The translations under genes were made by a program, and so were the position numbers. The notes below the pieces were generated by a model. That model worked only from the letters and a program-made list of their open reading frames with translations. It was not told the DNA's origin and searched no databases. From Hydrogenophaga sp. BPS33 (GTDB lineage: Bacteria > Pseudomonadota > Gammaproteobacteria > Burkholderiales > Burkholderiaceae_C), in the NCBI RefSeq assembly GCF_009859475.1, contig NZ_CP044549.1, positions 1,426,001 through 1,490,000 on the forward strand: a DNA stretch of 64,000 bases. Direction: 5' to 3'. This document shows positions 25,265 to 33,353 of this stretch, piece by piece (position 1 is the stretch's first letter; each line of letters begins with the position of its first letter).

Positions 25265-26245
25265 ATGACTGATCGTCGAAGCATGTTGAAGCACACGGTC
25301 CATGTGGCTCTCGCCACCCTCGGATTGCCGATGACGGTGCGTGCGGCAGTGGGGGCCACGAAAGTGCTTGTAGGCTTTCCGGCGGGCGGTGGACCGGACG
25401 CGGTGGCACGCATCCTGGCCGAGGCGATGAAGTCAAGTTTGACTGGCAACGTGTTGGTCGAGAACCGGGTGGGCGCCGGAGGCCGTCTGGCCATCGATGC
25501 GATGAAGATGGTTGCGGCAGGTGGCCGGACCTTGCTCTTGGCACAATCCGGCGCGTTCACGCTCTACCCGCACTTGTATGGCGACAGCCTGAGGTACAAG
25601 TTCAGCGACTTTGCGCCAATCGCTCCGCTCGCGACGGCGGACTTCGCCATCATGGTCGGCGTGAATCATCCGGCCAGGACGGTGCGCCAGTTGTTGGATT
25701 GGTGCCGCAAGAACCCCAATGAGGCCACCATCGGCGCACCGGCGTTGGGTACCCATATGCACTTCGTTCTCTTGGAGTTGTCCAAGATGACCAGTACCCC
25801 GTTTGTCGTCGCCGCCTACAAAGGGGGTGGGCAGCAGCAAATTCAAGACATCGCCGCGGGTGTGCTCCCCGCCGCTATCGCGGTGGCTGGCTCGATTGCA
25901 TCGTCTCACGCATCTGGGCTGATCCGCGTCCTGGCCACGACCGGTACGACCCGCTCGCCGAACCTGAAGGATGTCCCCACCCTGCGGGAGGAAGGCATCG
26001 ACATTGTCGCGACGGATGGGGTTGGCCTGTTTGCGCCTTCGAAAACGCCACGCGCGTTGATCGAAAAACTGCACGACACCGTCGTGACGGCCCTAGCCCA
26101 AAGTGACGTCCGATCGCGACTGGAGCGGATCGGTTTCATGCCGGCCGAGACAGTGTCGACCACCGAGTTCGCCTCCTTCATCAAGGCGGAGAGCGACCGG
26201 TGGGGTGAGACGATTCGTCGATCGGGTTTCAAGCTGGAGAAATGA
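25265..26245 (+). CDS. Bug-family (TctC-like) solute-binding protein
   Basis: A 326-residue TTT-type receptor. The N-terminus MTDRRSMLKHTVHVALATLGLPMTVRAAVG has a twin-Arg-poor but plausible export signal, followed by KVLVGFPAGGGPDAVARILAE and NVLVENRVGAGGRLAIDAM, both family hallmarks. It binds an unknown, probably carboxylated or sulfated, compound in the periplasm. AGGAG at 25251-25255 is placed before ATG 25265. The metallophosphoesterase follows after 1 base. Base composition is visibly less GC-rich than in region 1, fitting a later acquisition of this island. Confidence 0.88.
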   Translation: MTDRRSMLKHTVHVALATLGLPMTVRAAVGATKVLVGFPAGGGPDAVARILAEAMKSSLTGNVLVENRVGAGGRLAIDAMKMVAAGGRTLLLAQSGAFTLYPHLYGDSLRYKFSDFAPIAPLATADFAIMVGVNHPARTVRQLLDWCRKNPNEATIGAPALGTHMHFVLLELSKMTSTPFVVAAYKGGGQQQIQDIAAGVLPAAIAVAGSIASSHASGLIRVLATTGTTRSPNLKDVPTLREEGIDIVATDGVGLFAPSKTPRALIEKLHDTVVTALAQSDVRSRLERIGFMPAETVSTTEFASFIKAESDRWGETIRRSGFKLEK

Positions 26246-26246
26246 C

Positions 26247-27332
26247 ATGGCAGAGCACGAATTCAATGTATGGGCGTTTGGCGATGCTCACGTAGGTACA
26301 GACCTGCGCAAGACTGGCCGCAGGAGTCTTGCCGAAGCGCTGGCGCAGTCTGAGGTCGGGGGGGCGGATGGCGGTCCGAGCTTCGATTGGGACATCGCGC
26401 TCAACGTCGGGGATATGTCGGGTGCGCACGGATCGCCGGAAGATGATGAAGGTCAGGAAGTGGTCGACCAATACGGTGCACTGCAAAAGCATGCCCGTGA
26501 GGCCGTCTATGACATTTGCGGCAACCACGACCGCAATGCGGTAGGTGAACCGAATGCGCTATGGTTCCGCCGATGGCTGGATCCGATGGGCGAGAACACC
26601 GAGACATCGCGAGTCAACGCGCAGCGGCGGCCTTTTGCAGCAGAAGGCACTTGGGAGCGCTACTCGTTTCGAGTCGGCAATCTGCTTTTCCTCATGATGA
26701 GTGACGTGAACGAACCCACCCGGAAGATCGGCCGAGGGCTGCTCGGTGGCAATCCGGGCGGCGTGGTCACGGGGGAGACCTTTGCATGGTGGAAGCGGAT
26801 GGTGGAGTCCAACCCGGATTCAATCATCGTTTCGGCGCATCACTACGTGCTGAAAAACACGACAATGGCTTCGGGTGAGTACGAGGGCTACACGAAGGAT
26901 GAGAAGGGTTGCTGGCGTATGAAGTACCACGGGTACTACGAAGAAGGCACGCCCAAAGGCGCCTCGTACTTGTATTGGGTGGACAGCAAGCCTGATGCGC
27001 AAGCCTTCGAGTCCTACCTCGATTCCCGTCCCGAGGCGGTCGCGATGTGGCTTGGTGGTCACACGCACAGCAATCCGGATGACCGCACCGGCGGGAAATC
27101 ACACATCGAAACAAAGTGGGGCGTACACTTTCTCAACGTGGCGTCGCTCACGCGCAGCCATGTGTCTCAAAGCCGTCCGCTGAGCCGGTTGATGACCTTC
27201 ACGGAGGGCAGCGACCTTGTCCGTGTGCGGTGCTATATGCACACGAGCGAGTACGCGCCACAAGGCTGGTACGCGCCGGCAGAGCGCGTTCTGAAGCTGC
27301 CGCGTCCGTTTCGCAAGCAGGCAGCAGGTTGA
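26247..27332 (+). CDS. Calcineurin-like metallophosphoesterase
   Basis: A 361-residue metallophosphoesterase. The metal-binding motifs appear in the expected order: GDAHVG (first Asp/His), NVGDMSG, GNHDRN, SAHHYV and GGHTHSNPDD. No signal peptide is visible, so it is likely cytoplasmic. It could hydrolyse a phospho- or, by analogy of chemistry, another ester intermediate; the substrate is unknown. Its gene sits 1 base after the Bug receptor gene and 82 bases before araC, inside the sulfatase island, which is an unusual company for this family. Confidence 0.85.
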   Translation: MAEHEFNVWAFGDAHVGTDLRKTGRRSLAEALAQSEVGGADGGPSFDWDIALNVGDMSGAHGSPEDDEGQEVVDQYGALQKHAREAVYDICGNHDRNAVGEPNALWFRRWLDPMGENTETSRVNAQRRPFAAEGTWERYSFRVGNLLFLMMSDVNEPTRKIGRGLLGGNPGGVVTGETFAWWKRMVESNPDSIIVSAHHYVLKNTTMASGEYEGYTKDEKGCWRMKYHGYYEEGTPKGASYLYWVDSKPDAQAFESYLDSRPEAVAMWLGGHTHSNPDDRTGGKSHIETKWGVHFLNVASLTRSHVSQSRPLSRLMTFTEGSDLVRVRCYMHTSEYAPQGWYAPAERVLKLPRPFRKQAAG

Positions 27333-27359
27333 AAATTGCGCCGCCGCTATCGCGCATCC

Positions 27360-27380
27360 TTGAGGGCAACTTTGAGGGCA
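27360..27380 (+). repeat. Tandem direct repeat upstream of araC
   Basis: TTGAGGGCA occurs at 27360-27368 and again at 27372-27380, 12 bases apart. It lies in the 82-base gap before the AraC-family gene, 35 bases ahead of its start. It could be an autoregulatory site, but it does not resemble the elements A-D. Confidence 0.35.
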
Positions 27381-27414
27381 GGGGCTTGGACTGATTGACG
27401 GAGGAAAGAAAATC

Positions 27415-28371
27415 ATGATCCTCACCCATGTCTCGTCCAGCTTCGAAGACGTGAGCCAGCAGAGCGTGGCCGTCGAGGGTTGGCCGCTCCAGTACGTGCA
27501 GATGAGTTCCGGACGCTTCTCCGGCAGTTCGAAGGAAGTGCGTTTCGGCGGGCTCCAGCTGTTTCGCGAGACCAGCAACGCCACGGTGAACCAGTTCGGC
27601 GCGTCCCGTGGCAACTGCGTCGTGTTTGGCTATGCCTTGCGTGTGGCGGGGCCTATCGTGGTGAACGGCACTGCCATTTTGCCATCGCACATTGGTGTCC
27701 TGCGAGGCGACCGGGAACTCGACGCGATGCAGCCCCCGATGGATCTGATGGTGCTCGCCGTCGACAGCGCGCTGCTCGAAGACCACTTCTTTGCAACCGC
27801 GTGCATCGATCTGGACAAATGGGCACGTCATGGGGTTTTGTCGGTGGAAGCGCGCGGTCGGGCTGCGCACTTTGGTGCCGAGTTGCTGGAGGTGCTGGAA
27901 GTGCTTTCCGGCGAGCGCGATGGTTGGGATGCCGCCGCCCTGGAGGGGGCGCGCGAGGACCTGCTGGCACTGCTCGTGCCCATTGTCCTGGCCCAACAGA
28001 ACGAGACGCGGCCCACGCTGTCGGTGTTCGGCCGCGCTCAGATCGTCAGGCGGGCGCGCGAGTTCGTCCTTGACCGGATCAGCGAGCCCTTGCGCGTGAG
28101 CGATATCTGCCGGCACTTGCGGGTGTCGCCACGGGCTTTGCAATACAGCTTTCAGGACACGCTCGGCACGAACCCAGTCTCCTACCTCAAGCTGCTTCGG
28201 CTCAATGGCGCGCGGCGCGACCTGATCGCCGCCGGCAACAGCGCGTTGCAGGTCAAGGACGTGGTCGCACGATGGGGTGTCTGGCACCTCAGCCGTTTCA
28301 GCGCCGAGTACCGCCACCTGTTCGGCGAACTTCCTTCGGCGACCTTGCAAGCGGCCCGCAGCCGGTGCTGA
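27415..28371 (+). CDS. AraC-family transcriptional regulator
   Basis: A 318-residue regulator. Residues from about 215 form the two AraC helix-turn-helix motifs (EPLRVSDICRHLRVSPRALQYSFQDTLGTNPVSYLKLLRL and the second ending WGVWHLSRFSAEYRHLFGELPSATL). The N-terminal 200 residues are a ligand-binding domain with no clear relative by eye. A GGAGGAAAG site (27400-27408) precedes ATG 27415. The sulfatase promoter (element A) begins inside its last codons. It is the only regulator in the island and so the natural candidate to bind elements A-D. Confidence 0.9.
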   Translation: MILTHVSSSFEDVSQQSVAVEGWPLQYVQMSSGRFSGSSKEVRFGGLQLFRETSNATVNQFGASRGNCVVFGYALRVAGPIVVNGTAILPSHIGVLRGDRELDAMQPPMDLMVLAVDSALLEDHFFATACIDLDKWARHGVLSVEARGRAAHFGAELLEVLEVLSGERDGWDAAALEGAREDLLALLVPIVLAQQNETRPTLSVFGRAQIVRRAREFVLDRISEPLRVSDICRHLRVSPRALQYSFQDTLGTNPVSYLKLLRLNGARRDLIAAGNSALQVKDVVARWGVWHLSRFSAEYRHLFGELPSATLQAARSRC

Positions 28372-28407
28372 TAACGGATATCTGCCCGGCCCGCCCCGCG
28401 CTACATT
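28358..28407 (+). promoter_or_regulatory. Repeated operator/promoter element, copy A (sulfatase promoter)
   Basis: GCAGCCGGTGCTGATAACGG overlaps the last araC codons and its stop; ATAT follows, and CTACATT (28401-28407) lies 43 bases from the element start. The sulfatase ATG is 29 bases further on, with CAAGGA as ribosome site. Shared blocks with copies B, C and D are GCAG-C-GTGC-GA and GG-TA, at the same distance from the -10-like box. Confidence 0.6.
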
Positions 28408-28435
28408 CGCCGGGTGCACACAACAAGGACTCGGC

Positions 28436-29800
28436 ATGAGCGACCAGACGACGCAAAGGCATCCCAACATCCTGTTCATCCTGGCCGACAACCTGGGCTA
28501 TGGCGAGCTCGGCGTCTACGGTGGCGGTCCGCTGCGGGGCGCGCCCACGCCCCACATCGACGGTCTGGCCGCGGAGGGCCTGCGCTTGACCAACATGAAC
28601 ATGGAGCCGCAGTGCACGCCCAGCCGATCCAGCATGCTCACGGGCCGCCACGCGATCCGCTCGGGCACTTATGCCGTACCGCTGGGAGGCGTGCCGGAGG
28701 GCCTGACGCAATGGGAAATCACCTTGCCGAAGCTGCTGTCCGACGCCGGCTATGCCACGGCGCTCTACGGCAAGTGGCATCTGGGGCGCGATGACGGCCG
28801 CTTGCCCAACGACCAGGGCTTCGACGAGTGGTACGGCATCCCGAGGACCACCCACGAGACGACCTGGTTGACCTCACCGGGGTACGCACCCGAACTCGTC
28901 CGGCCGCAGCACATCATGGAAGGCCGCAAAGGGGAGCCCAGCCGTGAGCTGCAGGTGTACGACATGCAGGAACGGCGCGTGATCGACGCGGAGATCACCC
29001 GGCGCACCGTTGCATTCATGGAAGAACGGGCACGCGGGCACCAGCCGTTCTACCTCTTCACAAGCCTGACCCAGCCACACTTTCCCACGCTGCCGCACCC
29101 GCGCTTCGCCGGCAGTACAGGCAAGGGCGACTGGGCCGACATGCTGGCGGAGATGGACCACAACGTCGGCGAGATGCTGGCCGCGATCGATCGCCTGGGC
29201 TTGCGAGAAAACACCATCGTCATCTTCACAAGCGACAACGGCGCCGAGTTCATCAAACCCTGGGAAGGGTGGGCCGGTCCATGGCGGGGTGCCTACTTCA
29301 CCGCGCTCGAAGGCGGGTTGCGCGTGCCCTTCATCCTGCGGTGGCCTGGCCAGGTGCCGCCCGGTTTGACCAGTGACGAGTTGGTGCACGGTGTCGATCT
29401 GTTCACCACGCTCGCAACGATCGCCGGCGTTGCCATCCCGCAGGACCGACCCATCGACGGCGTGAACCAGTGCGACCTGTTTCAGGGCACCAGCGCCAAG
29501 TCAGGCCGTGACGGCTTGCTCGTGTGGGTTGACAACCGGCTCCAGGCGGTGAAATGGCGCAACTTCAAGGCCCACTTCTACCAGCAGGACACGATGATGT
29601 CGCCGCCCGAGAAGCTGCCGGTGCCCTTCATCATCGATCTCTACACCAACCCGCGTGAAGAGGAAGGAAAACGTGCCTCTGGCTGGGTGCTGGAACCCAT
29701 GCTGAAGATGGTTCAGGCTTTTGAGGCGAGCCTGGTGGAACACCCCGCAATCCCCATGGGAACGCCCGACCCCTACGAGCCCCCGCGGCGGTGTCCGTGA
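28436..29800 (+). CDS. Type I sulfatase (formylglycine-dependent, cytoplasmic)
   Basis: A 454-residue alkaline-phosphatase-fold sulfatase. The modification motif is CTPSRSSMLTGRH, with Cys60 to become formylglycine and Arg64 stabilising it. Other active-site pieces are YGKWHLG (Lys113, His115) and TSDNG (Asp267, Asn268). At the first metal site the common DD is DN (Asp18-Asn19, in LADNLGYGELG). No signal peptide is present, so the enzyme acts in the cytoplasm on an imported sulfate ester. It starts at ATG 28436, and its stop overlaps the FGE gene. Substrate unknown; arylsulfatase-like by length and motif. Confidence 0.92.
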   Translation: MSDQTTQRHPNILFILADNLGYGELGVYGGGPLRGAPTPHIDGLAAEGLRLTNMNMEPQCTPSRSSMLTGRHAIRSGTYAVPLGGVPEGLTQWEITLPKLLSDAGYATALYGKWHLGRDDGRLPNDQGFDEWYGIPRTTHETTWLTSPGYAPELVRPQHIMEGRKGEPSRELQVYDMQERRVIDAEITRRTVAFMEERARGHQPFYLFTSLTQPHFPTLPHPRFAGSTGKGDWADMLAEMDHNVGEMLAAIDRLGLRENTIVIFTSDNGAEFIKPWEGWAGPWRGAYFTALEGGLRVPFILRWPGQVPPGLTSDELVHGVDLFTTLATIAGVAIPQDRPIDGVNQCDLFQGTSAKSGRDGLLVWVDNRLQAVKWRNFKAHFYQQDTMMSPPEKLPVPFIIDLYTNPREEEGKRASGWVLEPMLKMVQAFEASLVEHPAIPMGTPDPYEPPRRCP

Positions 29801-30738
29801 GACACGGCGTGCCGCCCTCGTCGGGCATGGTCTGGGTGCCTGGCGGCTTTTGTTCCATGGGCTCCGACGTCCACTATCCCGACGAGGCGCCGGCCCATCG
29901 CGTGAGGGTGTCTGGCTTCTGGATGGAGTCCACCGCCGTCACCAACAGCGCTTTCGCGCGCTTCGTCGCTGCCACCGGCTATCGCACGCTGGCCGAGCGC
30001 CCCATCGATCCCGCCTTGTTTCCGGGCGCGCCGCCCGAACTGCTCGCGCCCGGTGCGCTCGTGTTCACGCAGCCCACCGGCCCGGTCGCCTGGAAGATGG
30101 GCAACTGGTGGTCCTACGTGCCCGGTGCGAGCTGGGCGCATCCGCTGGGGCCCAGCAGCACGATCGCCGGGCTGGAGGAGCACCCGGTCGTGCAGATCGC
30201 CTTCGAGGATGCCGAGGCGTATGCGCGGTGGGCCGGGCTTGCGCTGCCCACCGAGGCGCAATGGGAGTTTGCCGCGCGAGGCGGCCTTGTGGGAGCGGAA
30301 TTCGCCTGGGGCGACGAACTCATGCCGGGCGGCCAGGCCATGGCGAACTTCTGGCAGGGCGAGTTTCCGCACGAAAACCTGTGTCTCGACGGTCATGCCG
30401 GGACTGCGCCTGTGCGCGCGTTTCCACCCAACGGCTTCGGCCTCTTCGAGATGACGGGGAACGTGTGGGAATGGACGACGGACTGGTACAGCACGAAGCG
30501 TGCGATATCTGCGAGCCGCAAGCCGTGTTGCATACCCACCGATCCACGCGGCGCCATCGCCGAACAGAGCCATGATCCGCACGAACCGGGGATCGGGCGC
30601 AAGGTGATCAAAGGCGGCTCCTTCCTGTGCGCTCCCAACTACTGCCGGCGTTACCGGCCGGCGGCGCGACAGCCGCAGGCGGTCGATAGCGCCACATGTC
30701 ACATTGGTTTCCGCTGCGTGGCGCCTGGGGCGACTTGA
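29791..30738 (+). CDS. Formylglycine-generating enzyme (sulfatase-maturing, SUMF1 type)
   Basis: A 315-residue FGE-sulfatase domain protein that oxidises the sulfatase Cys to formylglycine using O2 and copper. It begins with MVWVPGGFCSMGSD and has TGNVWEWTTDWY. The active-site pair is KGGSFLCAPNYCRRYRP, Cys280 and Cys285, with the same four-residue spacing as in the human enzyme, so it should be a true FGE, not only a FGE-fold protein. It is cytoplasmic like its partner. The start is GTG, at 29791 or at 29797 (a GTGA overlap with the sulfatase stop); both are in frame. Confidence 0.92.
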   Translation: MSVRHGVPPSSGMVWVPGGFCSMGSDVHYPDEAPAHRVRVSGFWMESTAVTNSAFARFVAATGYRTLAERPIDPALFPGAPPELLAPGALVFTQPTGPVAWKMGNWWSYVPGASWAHPLGPSSTIAGLEEHPVVQIAFEDAEAYARWAGLALPTEAQWEFAARGGLVGAEFAWGDELMPGGQAMANFWQGEFPHENLCLDGHAGTAPVRAFPPNGFGLFEMTGNVWEWTTDWYSTKRAISASRKPCCIPTDPRGAIAEQSHDPHEPGIGRKVIKGGSFLCAPNYCRRYRPAARQPQAVDSATCHIGFRCVAPGAT

Positions 30739-30757
30739 TATAAGCCCAGGCAGCGCT

Positions 30758-32179
30758 TCAGCCCATGATGGCTTTGTACTCCAGGAATTCCGCGATGCCG
30801 TAGCGGCCGAACTCCCGGCCATTGCCTGATTTGCCGAAACCGCCGAAGGGTGCTTGCCAGTCGAAGGGTGCGCCGTTGATGCGCACGGAACCGGTTCTCA
30901 GTTGCCGAGCGATCCGCAACGCGGCGTCTGGGTCGGCAGACCACACATAACCCGCCAGCCCATAGTCCGAATCGTTGGCGATCTGCACAGCGTCTTGTTC
31001 GTCCTTGTAAGGAATCATGACCAGAACCGGGCCGAAGACCTCTTCGCGCGCGATCGCCATGCCGTTGTGCACGTCGGCGAAAAGCGTGGGGCGCACATAG
31101 AAACCCCGGGTCAACCCCTCCGGACGCCCCAGTCCGCCGACCACCGCGCGTGCGCCTTCGTTCAGGCCCAGTTCAATCATGCTTTGCACCCGCTCAAACT
31201 GAGCGGCGCAAGAGACCGGGCCGAGCTGTGTTCCCTCTGCCCGCGGATCACCAACTCGCAGCGAACCCAAGAAGGCTTGCGCGATGCCGACCGCGTCCGC
31301 ATAGCGCGATTGCGGCACCAGCAGGCGTGTTGGTGCGGTACACGTCTGGCCTGAGTTGAGCATGCAAGCCATGATGCTTTTTGGAATCGCGGCGTTCAAG
31401 TCCGCGTCCGCCAGCAGAATGTTCGCGGACTTTCCACCGAGTTCCTGTGTGACGCGCTTCACGCTGTTTGCGGCTGCCATTGCTACCTGGATGCCTGCTC
31501 GCGTGGAACCTGTAATCGAGATCAGATCCACGTCGGCGTGCGTGGACAGCGCATGACCCACGCCAGGGCCGTCGCCGTACACCATGTTGAACACACCCGA
31601 AGGTAGTTCTGCGGCGTCGCAGATTTCGGCGAAAACACGCGCATTGAATGGCGCCAGTTCAGAGGGCTTCAACACGATCGTGCATCCAGCCGCCAACGCG
31701 GGCGCGACTTTGGCTGCCACCTGATTCATCGGCCAGTTCCAGGGTGTGATGAGCGCGCACACGCCGATCCCTTCGCGCACGACAAGGGTGCTGCCGCGCC
31801 TATCTTCGAACGCAAATTCGCGCAGCGCTTCGAGCGTGCCGGCCAACTGGGCGAGGCCGGTGGCCGCCTGCACGTCCCGGCACAGCCACAGGGGCGCGCC
31901 GATCTCGTCACAGATCGTTTGTGCGATGTCTTCGGCTCGGTCCTTGTATGCCACGACCAGCCGCTCAAGCGCGGCAATCCGCTCTGCAACAGGAGTCGCC
32001 GACCAAGCCGGGAAAGCGCGCCGCGCGGCAGCCACCGCGTGATCGACATCGGCCAAGGTGCCGAGTGCGACGCTCCCCAGGTTCTCTTCGGTCACCGGGT
32101 TCACCACCGCAATGGCTTGCGAGCCTGGCGAGGCCTCTACCCAGGCGCCGTCCATGTAGAAGTGCTTCAGGTCCTTCAT
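30758..32179 (-). CDS. Aldehyde dehydrogenase family protein
   Basis: A 473-residue NAD(P)-dependent aldehyde dehydrogenase. The catalytic Glu is in VTQELGGKSANILL, the catalytic Cys in NSGQTCTAPTRLLV, and the N-terminal part has TPWNWPMNQVAAKVAPALAAG. It would oxidise an aldehyde, for example the product of the amine oxidase encoded at 23600-24928. It follows the Bug receptor gene by 2 bases on the minus strand, so both are read from promoter element D. It converges with the FGE gene, leaving 19 bases between them. Confidence 0.92.
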   Translation of the reverse strand: MKDLKHFYMDGAWVEASPGSQAIAVVNPVTEENLGSVALGTLADVDHAVAAARRAFPAWSATPVAERIAALERLVVAYKDRAEDIAQTICDEIGAPLWLCRDVQAATGLAQLAGTLEALREFAFEDRRGSTLVVREGIGVCALITPWNWPMNQVAAKVAPALAAGCTIVLKPSELAPFNARVFAEICDAAELPSGVFNMVYGDGPGVGHALSTHADVDLISITGSTRAGIQVAMAAANSVKRVTQELGGKSANILLADADLNAAIPKSIMACMLNSGQTCTAPTRLLVPQSRYADAVGIAQAFLGSLRVGDPRAEGTQLGPVSCAAQFERVQSMIELGLNEGARAVVGGLGRPEGLTRGFYVRPTLFADVHNGMAIAREEVFGPVLVMIPYKDEQDAVQIANDSDYGLAGYVWSADPDAALRIARQLRTGSVRINGAPFDWQAPFGGFGKSGNGREFGRYGIAEFLEYKAIMG

Positions 32180-32181
32180 GA

Positions 32182-33153
32182 TCAGTCCGCCTTGGCGCCG
32201 GACAGCTTCACAAGCCGCTCGACGACGACCGACTGCGCTTCGAAATCGCGCCGGAACTCCGCAGAAGAGCGGTCCAGGGGATACATGCCGAAAATCTGGA
32301 ATCGGGCCTTCATGGTGGCGGTCTGAACCGCGGCACGCGCTTCTTTTTCAAGCCGCTGTAGGATCGCGGGCGGCGTCGCTGCGGGGCCGATGAGCCCAGC
32401 CCAACCGATCGGTTGGAACTCCGTGTCCGGGAAGCCCGCCTCGGTCATCGTGGGAACATCGGGCATGTCACTCAATCTCTTGTCGCCCAGTATGGCGAGG
32501 GCGCGCAAGCGGCCGCTCTGGATGTGCGGTGCGATGGTGCCGGAGGGTGCAACACCCCATGCCACCTGTCCGCCTGCCAGGTCCTGCACCAAAGGCGCAT
32601 CGCCCTTGTACGCGATGTGCGTCATGTCGAGCTTGCGAGACTGGTCCAGGTAGGCCGACATGAGATGGCCCGCGCTGCCCATGCCATAGGAGCCGTAGTT
32701 CACCTTGCCGCGGTTGCCTTCGGCCCAGGCGATGAACTCCTTCATGTTTCGGGCTGAAACGACCTTCGGGTTCACCGCCAGGACCAGCGAGCCCGTGCAC
32801 AGCGGTGTGATGAAGGCGAAGTCGCGTCGCGCGTCGTACTTTACGTTGGAGTACAGGTACGGGCTGCTGAGCAGCGGAGCGCTCGGCGTGACCAGCAACG
32901 TGTAGCCGTCGGCCGGCGCTTGCGCGACGGCCAGCGCGCCCATCATGCCGCCTGCGCCTGGGCGGTTCTCGACAATGATCTGCTGACCCATCTGCTGGCC
33001 CATCTGTTGGGCGAGGGCGCGAGCGAGAACATCGGTCGCGCCGCCCGCCGTCCCTGGCACGATGAAGGTGATCGTCTTCGACGGGTAATTCTGTGCCGAG
33101 GCCAGCCCGGCGAGGGCGGCGAACGCCACGAAGATCAGGTGTTTGAATTTCAT
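32182..33153 (-). CDS. Bug-family (TctC-like) solute-binding protein
   Basis: A 323-residue TTT receptor with signal peptide MKFKHLIFVAFAALAGLASA, then YPSKTITFIVPGTAGGATDVLARALAQ and QIIVENRPGAGGMMGALA. AAAGGAAG is placed well before the ATG at 33153. It is the first gene after promoter element D (33274-33323), and the aldehyde dehydrogenase gene follows. With the receptor at 25265 the island has two orphan receptors, perhaps for different substrates of the same pathway. Confidence 0.9.
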   Translation of the reverse strand: MKFKHLIFVAFAALAGLASAQNYPSKTITFIVPGTAGGATDVLARALAQQMGQQMGQQIIVENRPGAGGMMGALAVAQAPADGYTLLVTPSAPLLSSPYLYSNVKYDARRDFAFITPLCTGSLVLAVNPKVVSARNMKEFIAWAEGNRGKVNYGSYGMGSAGHLMSAYLDQSRKLDMTHIAYKGDAPLVQDLAGGQVAWGVAPSGTIAPHIQSGRLRALAILGDKRLSDMPDVPTMTEAGFPDTEFQPIGWAGLIGPAATPPAILQRLEKEARAAVQTATMKARFQIFGMYPLDRSSAEFRRDFEAQSVVVERLVKLSGAKAD

Positions 33154-33273
33154 GGGTGACTTCCTTTGAAAACAGGTCGCTCAACGCGGGTCTTGTCAAC
33201 GTCACGATGGCGTCGCTGCCCCGCCGGGATTTTTCCGGTTCGTCCGTCTTCCGCTTGGCGGTTGACGGCTTCA

Positions 33274-33323
33274 AATCTAGAGGGAAGACCCAGGCGGCGT
33301 TAGCCAGAATCGGCACGGGCTGC
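33274..33323 (-). promoter_or_regulatory. Repeated operator/promoter element, copy D
   Basis: On the minus strand GCAGCCCGTGCCGATTCTGG is followed by CTAAC and ends with CTAGATT, 43 bases from the start. It is nearly identical to copy C, and weaker similarity continues for about 45 bases beyond the -10 box into the leader. It lies 121 bases before the Bug receptor start at 33153. The rest of the gap 33154-33353 shows no gene. Confidence 0.6.
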
Positions 33324-33353
33324 TGAACCGCAGCGCGACACGGGTCAAGCCCG

